In this document: positions 1 through 56,650 of the stretch, piece after piece
Position numbering within the stretch: position 1 is the stretch's first letter
Layout of the letters: every line of letters starts with the position of its first letter
DNA from: Puffinus mauretanicus
Taxonomy: Eukaryota > Chordata > Aves > Procellariiformes > Procellariidae
Direction: 5' to 3'
DNA length: 64,000 bases
Assembly: GCA_023333565.1 (NCBI GenBank)
Contig: JAJKFH010001865.1
Span: 1,612,001 to 1,676,000, forward strand
Made by a program: the position numbers and the translations under genes
Notes under the pieces: model-generated
Databases searched by the model: none
Told to the model about the DNA's origin: nothing
Seen by the model: only the letters and a program-made list of their open reading frames with translations

Positions 1-3000
1 GCACAGCTGGTAAGGGCATGTTCCACATTTGCTTGGAGGGGTAGAGCCCTGAGCCTTAGCTGCTGCAGATTTTAACTAGGTTAGAAACAAAATTATAGAA
101 GAGTAAGAAGGGGAAGTATTGTACCAGCAGGGCCCCAAATTAGGAGCCCTTACTGATGATTTTACTTGCAGGTGCCTTCCAATAAAATGAGAATCATAAT
201 TCAATCACCTCAGCTGTGGAAAAATTAAAAGGACAGGACTTGTGCTTCACAAAAACACCTTTTCATTGAACAAATTCATAGCGAAAGCATGACCTGCTTC
301 CTGGAGCTGCGATTAAAAAGCTAGCCCATAACCTGCATGATTCTGACTGGTGACAAGTAGTGTTAGTGGGGTAAGAAGATTGTTTATTAGATAAATACGG
401 TCTTATTTACAAGTCAAGGCTAATTGTTTTAGATGATTCTTTCCTGTTTTTCTGCAAAGTGAAGCAGCCGGACCCAAATGGAGTTACCAGTTCAGGCACG
501 GAGGACCCCTGCAGAGCTTTTGACCCGTACGACATGCGGCTTGCAGTGAGTTCCAGGGAGCCTGGCACTGGGTCCTGCTGCTTACCCAGCACAGACTAAC
601 GCGAATAATATTTCCGCAGCCTTCTCTGAAAACCAACAGCCCATTTTATATTACAGCAGTTACACCCAGAAGTGTTTTTTTAAACGGAGGATGTCATTTA
701 TTTAAGATAGCACCATAGTGTACATAGACAGTTTACATAGTCCTGCCCTTCACAGCTTACAATCTAGGAAGATGCAAGAATAGGAAAGGCGTTACCCACT
801 GCTCCACCTGAAGATTTAAATGAAAAGTGTCACATCAAGGAATGTCACTGGTCATCTTACTCAGTGCTACTTTATTACATTGTCACATACATCAATGCCT
901 GATACGTGCTATACATCAACGCCTGATTCGTGCTAAGTGCTGCAGTTCAGTGCCTTTACTTACATTAAGCAAGTCTTTGAAGAATACTGCAACTTACACT
1001 AGGATTGCCTGTTTTTTCCCAACAAATAGGACCCTTCCCCCACCGTGCCTGCTGACCTGATGGGAGAAAAGAAGTAAGAAGTATGAGGGAGCATGGAGGA
1101 CTCGCACTGGCGCAAGGGCAAGTCAGAAAAAAAAAGATAGCCTACACAAAACTGATTACACACAAGACCATTTGATTACACTGTTTTAAGTTAATGCCTT
1201 TTGTGGCTAACATGAGCCTGTCTGCAGTAGCACAAAAAATAGACATCAACCAAAAACCAGAGTTTACGTCAAGTTTGGTATCTTCAACATCTTAAACTCC
1301 TTCAGGGCCAAGAGCTAACATGCCCAGTTTGCCAGGCTCTGGGAACCACTGCTGCCGTCCTCCTTCACCGCTTCCCCCGCAGCCAGGAACCAGCTATCCC
1401 CAGCTTCATCCTTCCACAGCAGGCATGTGCGACACAGCTGTAGTTGCTGGGCAGGGTGAGCAGCCACACTTCTAACCGATCTGGAGACCTGATACGCTGG
1501 CACTAAATTCTTAAAACAAACCACCTCCCGACAGCCCCCGCCCCCACACACTTTTTCCCTTGAATTGCAACCCAATGGCTGAGAAACACTGAACTATAAG
1601 CCTCCGTGGCTTGAACAACAGCAGTGAACAACCTCCCTCCAACACTCAAAACCCCACTTTAGTTCTATTTTCAACTCTCAAAGTGCAGAATTCTTATTCA
1701 AAATGGCACTTGCTACCTGTTAATCAGCATGGTTACAAGTGCTGAGTTTTCTTCTGCTTGGTCCCCAGCGCTCCAAGATCCTTCCAAGCTAATGAGTGTT
1801 GACTTTCTGCTTTATAAATCTTTTTCCTCCTACGTACCCGGCTGTTTCTGCATCAATCCAAAAAGCTACACCCCCCCGCTCCCACAAGCGGCCTAGCACT
1901 TTCCCTCACATGCGGCTTTCTGCCTTTGACAGACACCTCAGTCAATGCACATGACATAAAACTGACTTCAGAAACATTTTTTAGCCATTTTCAGTAAATA
2001 AAGAAACAATCGGGGAGTTTCCCTAGGGAAGGACCAAGATAAGCAATTCCAAACGTAGGGGTTTTTTTGACCCAAAGGTCAATTCAGACTGTAACGGGGA
2101 CAGAACTGGAGTGGGAAATGGCGTGCCCTGTGTTATGCACAGCAGGGCTGAACATACAGCTACAGATCCCATCAGGTCCCATGGAGAAGAGTCACTGGTC
2201 CAGGGAGAAAAAGGGTGGGAGCTCCGTATGCAAACTAGATGGGCAGAAAGCAGAAGAGTGAAGGTGTCCAGGAAAGCTTACGGGAAATTAAGAATCACTT
2301 CATCTGCTAAACACTGGAACCTGCTTGGTCCCAGTGTGACCACTGCCTGCAAGGCCCTCTGTACACACTGGCAAGGTGAGCAACCACAGGAAGATCAATA
2401 AGCCCAGAGATGAAGAAGTGTCACCTACCCCAAAGACAAGGTGAGAAGCAGCAGCACTGTCTGGCAGCGGAGAGAGGCAGCTGGGTGACGGAACTGGCCT
2501 CTGGAAGAAATCAGTCTTTTTCCTACCCAAAGCTTCCCCACTCCCATTTAGCCTAGAGAAAAGCAGAAGAGGACTGAGCACAAGCAGGCAAGATGCTGAT
2601 CCATGGCAAGTGGAGCAGCAGACAGATTGGAAAACCGAGCATCTAGCCATACAGTTCCCAAGTAGCATGAAACGTGGAGAGGAAGCAGCCCAAAATCAGT
2701 GGGGAATGAAACAGAAAGGAGATGCTGCAACACAAGCAGATAAGGATTTGTTTCTGGAAGAAGGAAACAAAGTGCAAAGAAAGTAATCCAGAAAACTGAG
2801 GCATAACTGGTACTGACCCTAAAGGGTGGCAAAGGAGCTCAGGTGCTATACACAAGTCAGTCGGCTTAAAGACAACACTAAGCAACAATTTCAAATTTGA
2901 CGCAAGAAGCAGCTTTAGACAATTCTTCCAAACCGAAGCAATACATGAACCTCTCCAAAGACTTTTCTACCCCCCGAGAATTATGTTTTCATCATCTCCA

Positions 3001-4925
3001 GTAGACACGCATGGAAATGCTGTAGTACAGGCTTCCACATGCACACACACTTACTCATCTTTTCCTTTCGTTTGCAGAGGTTTGCCAAAGCTGCACTCCC
3101 CTTCCTGGCAGAACACCACCAGGAGCTAGAACATCTTCTGCATTCTTTATCCAGGAAGTGGCAGCTGAGAAGCACAACTGACCTGCACCAAAGCTATCCC
3201 GCGTATCTTCCCAAAAGGAGCTGCTGTCAGCCTTTAAGCTCTAAGTTTCTGTTCCAAAATAAGAAAGGCTTTAGGTCTGTATAAAAAGAGCAATGTAAAT
3301 ATTAGCTACTCATTTAATTGCTTTCAACAAATATATGTATTTTTAAATTAAGTTTATTCGTTAGGATCATGTAACTTAGTGAGACTATAGTTACACCCAA
3401 ATTAATGTTCACTTTCAAACTAATCAGAATACAAACGCTGAAATTTCCCTTAAGCTACACTTTAAAATTACCAAAACAGTGGTCAATCAAAAACAGTGAC
3501 CAATATTTTACTCTTCTAGATTTTTAGAAGTTACTCATGCTCTTTAACAGCTTCCTAAACACATGCTTGCCACTTGAATGAGTAAACACCCTTGCAACAT
3601 TTATTTCACTTTGTGTGCACACCAAAAAATAAGCTAAAATGCCTGAACACAGGGCTGTCTAAGAAACGTATACTACACCTGGATCAAATAGGAAAATTCT
3701 GTGAACATCAGACAAGGATAGGACTGTTACCAGTATATATTTATGCATGTTTTATAGAAAGCAATTTCTGCAGTTACTGGAGTATTTTTCCAGATAGGAA
3801 GAAGCAGTTAAAATGATCCTAAAACCATTTTGTACCAATGTGGAAAAGTGTTGAAAAAATTCAGTTACACTGGTAGTCAGCAGTTAGTAGAAAGCACTCA
3901 AAAAGGAGAGTCCATTTGTTTTTCTTGTACTCTTGTTTTCTCCATTCAGGGCATGAAAAGTACATGTTCATGAAACCTTACCACTTGGATTTCAAATTTC
4001 CTGCTTATTTCTCATTTCAACTCTTCTGGTTATTGCATCAGTCTCTCCCTCAGTTAAGACATGATGTGAAGAGCAAGGACCAGTGGAACAGCACAGTCTC
4101 TTCATTGAAGTAGCTTATAAGTACTTTTCTTAGAGATAAGTAAGAGAAGTATTTTCCAGCACCTTCCAGGAATTACTACACCTCTCCTCATAGGGAGGGG
4201 AGGAATTAGGGTAAGTTAATAAATACGAAAATAAATTATACCCTTCTCCCCCCAAAAAAACTGTTTTAGGCTATTAACATCAATAGAAACTTTATCTTTG
4301 TTTGGATACAAACATCTAAGAGGTAAAGTATCTGCGTGTCATGTTCAGGCAGCACATTCAAACAACATAAGAAAAGTTAGTACCACACAAGTTTTAGTTT
4401 TTTGGGATGATCCTCTAGATAGATAGATATCTAATTCTACAGTATCATGTTCTGACTCACGTAGTTCCCTTTAAATGGTCATAAGACACTATCAGATTAC
4501 AAAACAGACAAAATTCAGTGCTCTAGTACCTATCAGGCCTTCACAGAACAAATGTTCACATGGAAAACCCTTAATACCACACATGCATTCTTTTCAAGTT
4601 TGAGTACGAAAAACCGAGATGGTGTAAATATAACATACTCTCTATCTTCGTTATAAAAGGCACATTTAGGCAGTTTTAAATGTGCTAAATGTTTTGTTTC
4701 CAGTGTTAAAAATAAATTGTTTAAATGAAAAGAGCATCTGCACGAGGTCAATTTAATCTTCAGCAGGCAGCAGGAACTGCTGTGGAGATGACGGATGAGG
4801 TTACTTTTCCGCTGATCCAATACTCTTATAAATATATAAAACCTCTGCAGATCAGCCTTGGAAGGGAGATCTACAAAGCAGTCTGCAGAATAAAACTTTT
4901 CTGTCAGTTACTTGGTATTTTTGGT
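1..4925. other. no supported gene; left flank of PRELID3A
   Basis: This AT-rich stretch carries only short ORFs with no recognisable domain. In human the next gene beyond PRELID3A is SPIRE1, convergent with it, so 3' UTR of either gene could lie here, but no SPIRE1 coding exon was recognised. A TAGA microsatellite is at about 4415-4430. AATAAA hexamers on the minus strand near 3600 and 3353 could end a long PRELID3A 3' UTR. Confidence 0.5.
3600..3605 (-). terminator. candidate poly(A) signal for PRELID3A exon B transcripts
   Basis: Minus-strand AATAAA about 1.3 kb beyond the exon B stop. It is one of several possible hexamers (another is near 3353-3358), and none can be proven from sequence. 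Confidence 0.3.
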
Positions 4926-4926
4926 T

Positions 4927-15032
<10,106 letters not shown>

Positions 15033-16274
15033 GGCCGCCCTCGGTCTCTCCTCAGGGCCGGCGGGGGAAGGCGGGCGGGCGGCGGTAGCCCGAGCTCGGC
15101 GGCGCCTGACAGCCAGACGCCGGCCGGCCGGCGAGAGCGAGCAGCCACGGGGGGCGGAGCTCCGCGTGCCGGCACTGGACGTACCCAGCCGGCTCCTGCG
15201 TCACGCGCCTCCGTCACCGTCTTGCCCCGCCTTCCCCCCCGGCGTCTATTGAGAAGGGGCAAGGCGCAGGCGCAGCGTCCCACTCGCACCGGCGGGTTGT
15301 GACCCGCCGCCGTTAGGTGGCCCGCTAGGGCGGGCGGAGCCAGGCGCCTGCGGGACCCCGATGCGCTGCTCGGCGTCAGTTGGCTCTGGAAAGGCGCAGA
15401 CTGGAAAAGCAGCTCTGTGTTACCAGAAACTAACTGGTCGCCCAGCTTTTAACAAATAAGCCCTGCCGAATTACTGGCGTTGGAGTTTTGCTTTAAACAT
15501 GCGAACAGCCGCGGATGTGACATACAGCCCTGTGCGGAACGTGGGTTGCTACGCCTCGGGGTGAAACGATGATGCTAAACGCCTTAACTGACCTGAAGGC
15601 CTTTGCACAGAGTAGTTGCACAGCGAACATCTCGATATAAAATGCATTGCATAGGTAAAAAAAAAAGGGGACAAGTTTTCTTCTTTTCCAGCGGGCGCTG
15701 TTGAACGTGACCGCAGGACAGACCGGCACCACGCGCCTTACTCGGCGACGCCGCGGGAGACCCGTCCCCCTGGGCAGCGGCGAGGAGGGGACCTGGGGCG
15801 CCGAGGCCTTCCCGCAGCCCCAGCCTCGCCGCCTGCCCGGCCCGCGGCAGCGGGGAAGCCCGCCCTTCTCAGCGGCATCGGCGGGGCCGGGCCCCGCCGC
15901 ATCAGCCGCACGCCTCGATTCAGCAAACGCACCCAGCCGCCGGCCTCACCTCCCGGGCCGCCACCCGCCGTAACGGCCACGCCCCGCCGCAACTGCCGTC
16001 CCCCGCAGCGCGGGGCTGGCCCCAGGGAGGGCGGGGCTCGGGGAGGGGACGGCGGTGGGCGTGGCTAGACAAAGGGCAAAGGGCTGCGCGAGATTCGGCC
16101 ACCGCCAGGGGGCGGGGTCTCCGAGAGGAGGCGGGTCTCGGAGGGGTCCTTCGGACGTGGAGGAAACGCGCGCGACAGCGCGATGAGGTCAGACGTCGCA
16201 GGCGGGGGAGGGGCGACTGCAGCGACGGCGGCGTGGGGTGGCGGACGCGGTGGGCCGAGGCGGCCGCTGGGGCC

Positions 16275-42141
<25,867 letters not shown>

Positions 42142-42491
42142 CTGCAAATTGTGTGGTGATGTTGACTTGCACTCTCGAAGAGAAACTCGCCTAGTTTGAA
42201 CTTTAAAACAAAAAAATATTTATTCAACCAAACTGTATTAGGGATGGGTGGAAGAGTGATCTCTTGTGAGGAGATAAGGATATTCTGCTCCCAGTTTACG
42301 TATGTGATATCATCAGTTCACTGGTAAAAGATGATCGTCTTTCATTTGTCAACTGAAGAAACATACATTGGATTTGAGCTGCAGTGGAATGCCAGAACTG
42401 AGCCTCTCAAACTTTGAAACAGTTCAGATTCATGCACAAACTTTGTGGCACTGGTCTCTTTCTTCTTCCCCATGTATGTAAGCTTAAAAAA

Positions 42492-42497
42492 AATAAA
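42492..42497 (+). terminator. AFG3L2 proximal poly(A) signal
   Basis: AATAAA about 350 nt after the stop codon, followed by T-rich sequence. Confidence 0.55.
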
Positions 42498-42877
42498 AGT
42501 TTTTTGATTATTCATCTAAAGTATACCTGTATGTGACCTGTTACCAAAAAACGAATCGTACAAAATGCATTGTTGAATGCTTAGCCAGAAGTCTGGTCTT
42601 ACAAAGTACTAGCTTTGCAAAACTATCAGCTCTTTCATCTGACCCTTTTCCCTTCCACCTTTCATTTTGATTTTAAAAAGAGTTTGTTTACAGGGAACTG
42701 CCATGTAAGTTGACAGTGAAACTGGACACCCACTTAAATATCTTAAAATGTACTCATGGTTCAGTGTCTTTAAGTCTGAAACTTCAGTTTGGCTCCTGCA
42801 GTTTTATTAGTCAGTTTTTTACAGAGTTCTGTAAGATATTGAACATATGAATGTGTTGTGTAAATACAGTTTGTGTC

Positions 42878-42883
42878 AATAAA
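42878..42883 (+). terminator. AFG3L2 distal poly(A) signal
   Basis: AATAAA about 740 nt after the stop, followed within about 30 nt by a long T-rich tract (42912-42932) typical of downstream elements. Confidence 0.6.
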
Positions 42884-42900
42884 ATCAGTACTTTTCTGAA

Positions 42901-45900
42901 CATAGCTTGTCCTTTTTTTTTTTTTTTTTTTGTTTCTTGGTATAGAATTCAGATCAATACAAAACTTTCTCTTAAGCATAAGATTGTCAAGAGTTTCATA
43001 TTGGTTTGCTTAACCTAAAGCTATTTTTTTTTTCCTCTGCTTAGTTGAACACAGTTGTCTTACTATAGTCATCTGCTTCTGGTTGTCTGCTGCATGCTAA
43101 GGATTTCTTAGCTGGAGAATTCAGCTGTTCAAAAATAAACTGATGGTGTCCCTATCCCAGAAGAGGAGAGGGGGTGGGGTGGTGGTTAAGTGGGGAAGGA
43201 GAATGAACCAAGCTTCTCTGCTGGACAAAAAAATCCTTTAAGGCTTATGACTGGGAAGGCAGGTTAGGGGAATAACTAGTGATTGATTCCATCTGTATGT
43301 TGCAACATTCTGGAAAGCAGTAGGATGACAAAAGAAAACGCTGTCTCTGAAAGGTCAGACACAAGCTCTTTGCTCGAGTTATTTGAAGTAAATTGTTTAT
43401 GGAAATTACTCTTTTGGGATTATGTTTTTTTTCTTCATGGTGAAGCTGTTGCCATCTCTGATGTTGCCTGGCTTTACAGTGTTACAGTGAAGAAGAACGA
43501 GGGAAACAGCAAATACAGCAATTTAGAGCATATTTACTGGGCATTTTTAGTTGTTAAACAACACTTCTGTGTATCCCTCTTGGATTTGTTGTAGAATGAA
43601 TGATAAACAGGAAAGCATCCTGAATAAAACTAAACTTGAGTTCCTTTATTATTGGAGTCAAGGTTTAGAATTATTTAATGCAATAGTAAACTGGTTTTAT
43701 AGAACTTAGTCTTGCACACACAGTAAAGTAGTGACTGATTTCTGTGCATATGGTCTAGTGCTGTACCTTACATGTATCCTGTATTATTGCCTTGTTTGTT
43801 CTATTTTTTCCCCTTCCATTTAGCTGAACACTTCTTGGTTGGAATAGGCAATTTGTAGCCAGTGCTGAGGACTAAATGTGCTTATGTCATAAAGGTCAGA
43901 ATTCTGCATATCCTCATTCCTTATTAAAAAAAACCAAAAAACAACAACAAAAAACACAAACCACAACCAACCACCCCCAAAAAAAACCCTAACCTAACTC
44001 TTCACAATGGCACTACCAGACTGTAAAAGAATTATCTCCTCTCCAGGAAATGTTTTCTTACTCCCTGTTTGTGCTGTCTGCTTTTAAATTTCACTCTTGT
44101 TTAGTTGCAGCATGCAATTAATAAGCATATGGTAATGTAAAGGAGAGGCAAGTCCCTTTGCCCCTATTTTAGAGGCATTAACTTGCTTTGTGTAATCTTA
44201 CCTCAGTAAGTCTTAATATTTTGTGCTAAAAGTGGCAGAAGTTGACTCTGTTGGGATTTTGGAATCAAAACAAAGATATGGAGGGGAAGCTGTTTACCCA
44301 ACCTGCTTCTTTAAAGAGGACTGTTAGCTGCCTCCTACTCACAAATTTAAGCCTTAAGGTGATCTAACATAAATCAAGAAAATCAAGTTTAGTCTATGCT
44401 GTGGCTGCCAATAAGGCCAGATTAATTTTTGTTGCAAACACCTTGAGCAGTGCTGCTTCAACTAGTAGGGGCTCGTACAGCAGGGAGGCAGCCACTGAGT
44501 TCCCTGCTCCTCCCAATGCTGGGAGAAGGAGCAGGTCTAGACCCTCTTTCCCAGCCTGACCCTGTTCCCAGGAGGTGACCACCTTTTCCTAAGGAGATGT
44601 AAATGCAAGAGAAGAAACAGAGGAGTAATCTTGGGATGCAGAGAAATCAAGAGCCTACGGTGGCTTGGTTAAGGTAGCCTGCGCAGGGACTGTCATGTCT
44701 GTAAACTGAGGGTCTGCCCGGTTCCTTGCTGGCTTTGACCAGAGCGACTTTGCGAAGGAGCTGGCCCATCAGGTTAGGTTCCTGTTTCTGTCCTGACATC
44801 ACATGTCAGGACATGGCACACCTCGCCCACTCCCTGTTTTCAAGTGGTGTCAGTGGTGTAGGTTGCTGTTTTCTCCCTCATCCTCGTGTTGGCAGAGATG
44901 AGTGTGTCTGGGCGGTACTGGGAGCTGTGTTTCTAGGCCTTCTTAGGTCTGGCTTATCCTGGCAGCCTGCCCCTATGTATTTCTCTGTAGCCAGGTGCAA
45001 AGCAGTAAAAAGGAAAGAAAATGAAGGTGGGCTAGGCACAGAAAGAAAAGGTGCAAGAGACTAGGTTGAAAAACTAGGGGGAAAATGAAAAACACACAGG
45101 TGAGGAACGTGGAAAGAAGAGGAGCAAAGCGAGGTGGGACTCAGCAGGTAGGTTTCAAAATAAAAGAGAAGTTTCCAAGGAAAAAGCAGGAAGCTATTTG
45201 AAAGGAAGCGCAACTGAAAGAATTGTTCACCAAACCTGTTACTAAAAGAATTTTCAGTTTTATGTCAGGAAAGGAAGATGGTTGGAGTTGGTTGACTGAA
45301 GAGGGACAGGAAGCGTTTGTGCTTCCCATGGCTTTCTTACTGCTTACGTGCAAGCTGGTCCTCTGACGATGTTCCTACTACAGGTTCCTGGGTTCATTTC
45401 GGTGGGTTGGGTTTTTTTTTCCCCTAAGATCAAATGGAAGAGCTGTCTCCTTTTTTTTCTAAAGAGGGCATTAGTTTGCCTCCCCCTCCACACATTCTAG
45501 AAATGCACATCAAACAGCTGCAAGTGAACACATGTGAAAGAATGGCTAAGAGTCAAAGGAGGTGTTTAGGTCTGGATTCCACAGGCTCAGAGTCTATATT
45601 CTGGATTTTGAGTCAGTGTATGAAAAGCAATAAAGAACAGGCTGGTTCACCAAGTGAATAACTCAAGCACTTAAGACCTCCAAGATTCCTGGCATTTTTA
45701 AAGTATTAACTTTTTTTTTTTCACAGTAATATCAGAATTTATGGCTGGGACCTAGTTACAAATTCTGTATTACAACAAAATTCAGTTCTACAAGCTGTAA
45801 GATGGCTGGTTCTACTTCATTCAGAAGCTATGCTAGTGCTTTAATTGAAAAGTCTGTGCCACAGCTGTATGATGGCAGGCTCTGCGCTTGTAACACATTC

Positions 45901-46346
45901 TCTTCCCTCTTGAAGCTAATAGCCTGTCAGTTACAAAGTGTCAACTAAACCTCTAAGTTTCATGGTTTTATTCCCCATGGATTTTACTTTGTATTGCACT
46001 AAATGTTAATTTCTCTTTAACGCATATGGTGTTTTAGCTTAATCTCATGCCATGATACATAGCCATAACATTTTGCAACATTTACAAAATGCATATTGCT
46101 CTATTGCAATTCATATAGCAAAGTGCTCTATTGCTATTCATATGAATTTTTTAGGCATCACTTGCCATTGCAGAGAACGTGGCCCTGTGAATTTGCTGAT
46201 TCCATCATGGCCCTTCAAAAGATAATCAGCCAGGCCCCCAATCTCTGCCAATACACCTATGCCAAAGCCAGTTAGTATGTTCCGACTGTCTGTCTCAACC
46301 CACGAAGTCACTTTATATGAAAAACTTGTACTTGATTAAGACTAGT
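42901..46346. other. intergenic, AFG3L2 to solo LTR
   Basis: No gene is recognised. An A/C-rich low-complexity tract at about 43925-43995 ends in two telomere-like ccctaa/cctaac units. Short ORFs show no family features. Confidence 0.55.
46342..46346 (+). repeat. target-site duplication, left copy
   Basis: ctagt immediately before the LTR. The identical right copy is at 46890-46894. Confidence 0.85.
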
Positions 46347-46889
46347 TGTCCTCATTTCGGCTGGGATAGAGTTAAATTCCTTCCTAGTGCTGTGTTTTGG
46401 ATTTAGTATGAGAAGAATGTTGATAACACACGGATGTTTTTAGTTGTTGCTAAGTAGCCTATTGGTCAAGGACTTTTCAGCTTCCCATGCTCTGCCAGGT
46501 GCACAAGAGGCTGGGAGGGAGCATAGCCAGGACAGCTGATCCAACTGGCCAATGGGGTATTCCATACCATATGACGTCATGCTCAGTATATAAATAGGAG
46601 GCGTAGTCCAGGAAGGAGCGATTGCTACTTAGTTATCGGTCAGCAGGTTGTGAGCAATTGCACTGCGCATCACTCACTTTGTATATTCTATTATTATTAT
46701 TATTATAATCATCATCCTCCTCCTCCTCCCTTTGTTTCCTGTTCTATTAAACTGTCTTTATCTCAATCCACAAATTTTACTTTTTTTTTTTTCTTCAATT
46801 CTCTTCGCCATCCCACTGCGGGACAGGGGAGGGGGGAGTGAGCAAGTGGCTGTGCAGTGTTTGGCTGCCTGCTGGGTTAAACCACAACA
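46347..46889 (+). mobile_element. solo LTR of an avian endogenous retrovirus (ERVL-like)
   Basis: A 543-bp element begins TGTCC and ends CAACA (the TG...CA ends of LTRs) and is flanked on both sides by the 5-bp direct repeat ctagt (46342-46346 and 46890-46894). Inside are a full palindromic CRE (atgacgtcat, 46571-46580), a TATA box (46587-46595) and an ATTAAA poly(A) signal (46746-46751) in the right order for plus-strand transcription. No coding region or second LTR is adjacent, so it is a solo LTR left by recombination. Assignment to ERVL rests on the 5-bp duplication and on resemblance to remembered neoavian LTRs. Confidence 0.88.
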
Positions 46890-46894
46890 CTAGT

Positions 46895-48000
46895 TCAGTT
46901 CCATTTCTGTGTAGAATAAAATTGGGCGGACAGCTTCAGCTTATGTGATTAACAGTTGCCTGGTTCATATACTTTATAAAATGCTGTCTCATTCCCTGAA
47001 TCCCAAACTAACAAAATATAACATCATCTTGTTAGGAGCAATGGATCTTTGGAAATTACACTGTGTTTGTAAAGTGCCTTTTTAAGTATTGAGCAAGAAT
47101 TTGCTTAGAAAGTGCTTCTGAAGGCAAGAAGAAAAAGAGCAAAGAGTTCCTGAAACATTTTAAGTTTGGATTTCCTGACAGTTTCTCCTTTGTTTGCTTC
47201 TTTTGTTGCCTAGAAACTGACCTAAATAAGAGACTCCATGTAGACAGAGTGTTCTCTGGTAGAGGCACGCTAATGGAAAAGGGCTGTTTAATTGATACAA
47301 GCAGAAACATAAAGCATGCACAAAGAGCGAATGCCCAACAGTCACTTTCTCAAGGCGGCAAGTCAGCTGGGTAAGAGAGAGACCTTTCTGTTTCAGCTTT
47401 AGTATAAGCAGATAAACTGTTGTTCACCTTTCATTTTGCCAGCTGTTTTGAATATTGTGGATAAATACTTTTATTTGTACCTTTAACCTTAATCTGTCCA
47501 GTGATTTTAACCTACCTTGGTAACAAGACATCCATAGCATCTACAGATGTGGTGAACTTACTTACAAACCAAGGTAGTGAGATACATTGACACATAGCCT
47601 ATGCATGTCCCCTCTCCCACCATGTTCTGTGGAGCATCTGAATTTCAGCTATATGGGCTAGGTGGAAGGGAGATAGGAATAGCACCAGTAACTGCTGATA
47701 GCCAGAAAAACACGGGACCAGCAAGATATTGCCACTTTAAACCCCAAAGGTCCTTAAAGAACACATCACAAATGGATAGATTTCATATATATAATCTGTG
47801 GTTATTCAGCAGGAAGTGATGAAATCACATAGCATAAATCCAGTCTCTGGCCTGCAGCTCACTGGATATTTATATAGCATTGACTGCCCAAAACACTTTT
47901 GCTTGAGAGGATACTAATCTTTTTTTATTTTGTTTTTAGAGGACTGGAGCCAAATATCACTGTTAACAGTTACTGTACAGAATAGCTAAAAACTTTTTCT
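46895..48000. other. intergenic, solo LTR to TUBB6 3' end
   Basis: No coding or repeat feature is recognised. A second minus-strand AATAAA (47924-47929) could be an alternative TUBB6 3' end. Confidence 0.5.
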
Positions 48001-48004
48001 TCTT

Positions 48005-48010
48005 TTTATT
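48005..48010 (-). terminator. TUBB6 poly(A) signal
   Basis: Minus-strand AATAAA about 480 nt after the TUBB6 stop codon. An alternative lies at 47924-47929. Confidence 0.55.
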
Positions 48011-48470
48011 ATGAATAAATTTTGTTGATGGCAGTTCAGTATTGTACATTCGGTACAGAATGAATACTTCAAGCCCACAAGATTTTCTTACTCATAATTG
48101 GATGAAAATAGTGCAGCTCTATTTTGTAGATTTTCAGGCCTATTTTACGTCTTCTCTTGTACAACTTTAGGGATGACAAACTTTGTTTGGAAAAAAAAGA
48201 TCCCAACCTAGCAATCTCTGCGTTCAGACTCTTAGGCCAAAGTCTTAACTGAATGCCTATGTTTGTCTCATGAATAGAAATGGCTTGATTTCCAGAAATG
48301 CTGAACGTCCTCAGTTCTCAGTGAACTCAATGGACTCTGAAGAGCACCTCTAACATCTGAGACTCATGCTCCTTTTTCTTTTTTTTTTTTTTGAAGCCTA
48401 AATATGGATTTATAAGCCTAATTATTAGAAATCCAGATTTGAGAATTTGGCCTGGAAAATAGCGCACCTG

Positions 48471-56381
<7,911 letters not shown>

Positions 56382-56449
56382 GGCGATCCTCGCCTCGCCT
56401 CTCCCGCCGCCCAACCCGGCTATGCGCGGTGCCGGCCGACCGGGCGGCG

Positions 56450-56456
56450 CTTTATG
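56450..56456 (-). promoter_or_regulatory. TATA-like box of TUBB6
   Basis: CATAAAG on the minus strand, about 70 bp upstream of the ATG. This would place transcription start near 56,420 and leave a 5' UTR of about 40 nt. Confidence 0.5.
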
Positions 56457-56650
56457 GGCTCCGAGGCGGTGCGCGCCCACCCCCCCCCCGCCGCTGCTGC
56501 GGCTCGCCCAACGGCCGGCGCCCCGCGCGCGCTCTGCCAACGGCCGCCCCCTCTGGGGACCGCCCTCCCTCCGTCGGCGTCTCGGCCCCGCCGCCGGGTC
56601 AAGGGGGGGCGAGGCCCCCCGCTTTGTAACATCAAGCTCTCGCGTTTTCC

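Larger units (their letters stand above)
42142..42900 (+). other. AFG3L2: AFG3L2 3' untranslated region
   Basis: Sequence from the stop codon to just past the distal AATAAA. The end is inferred from the hexamer and the downstream T-rich tract. Confidence 0.55.
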
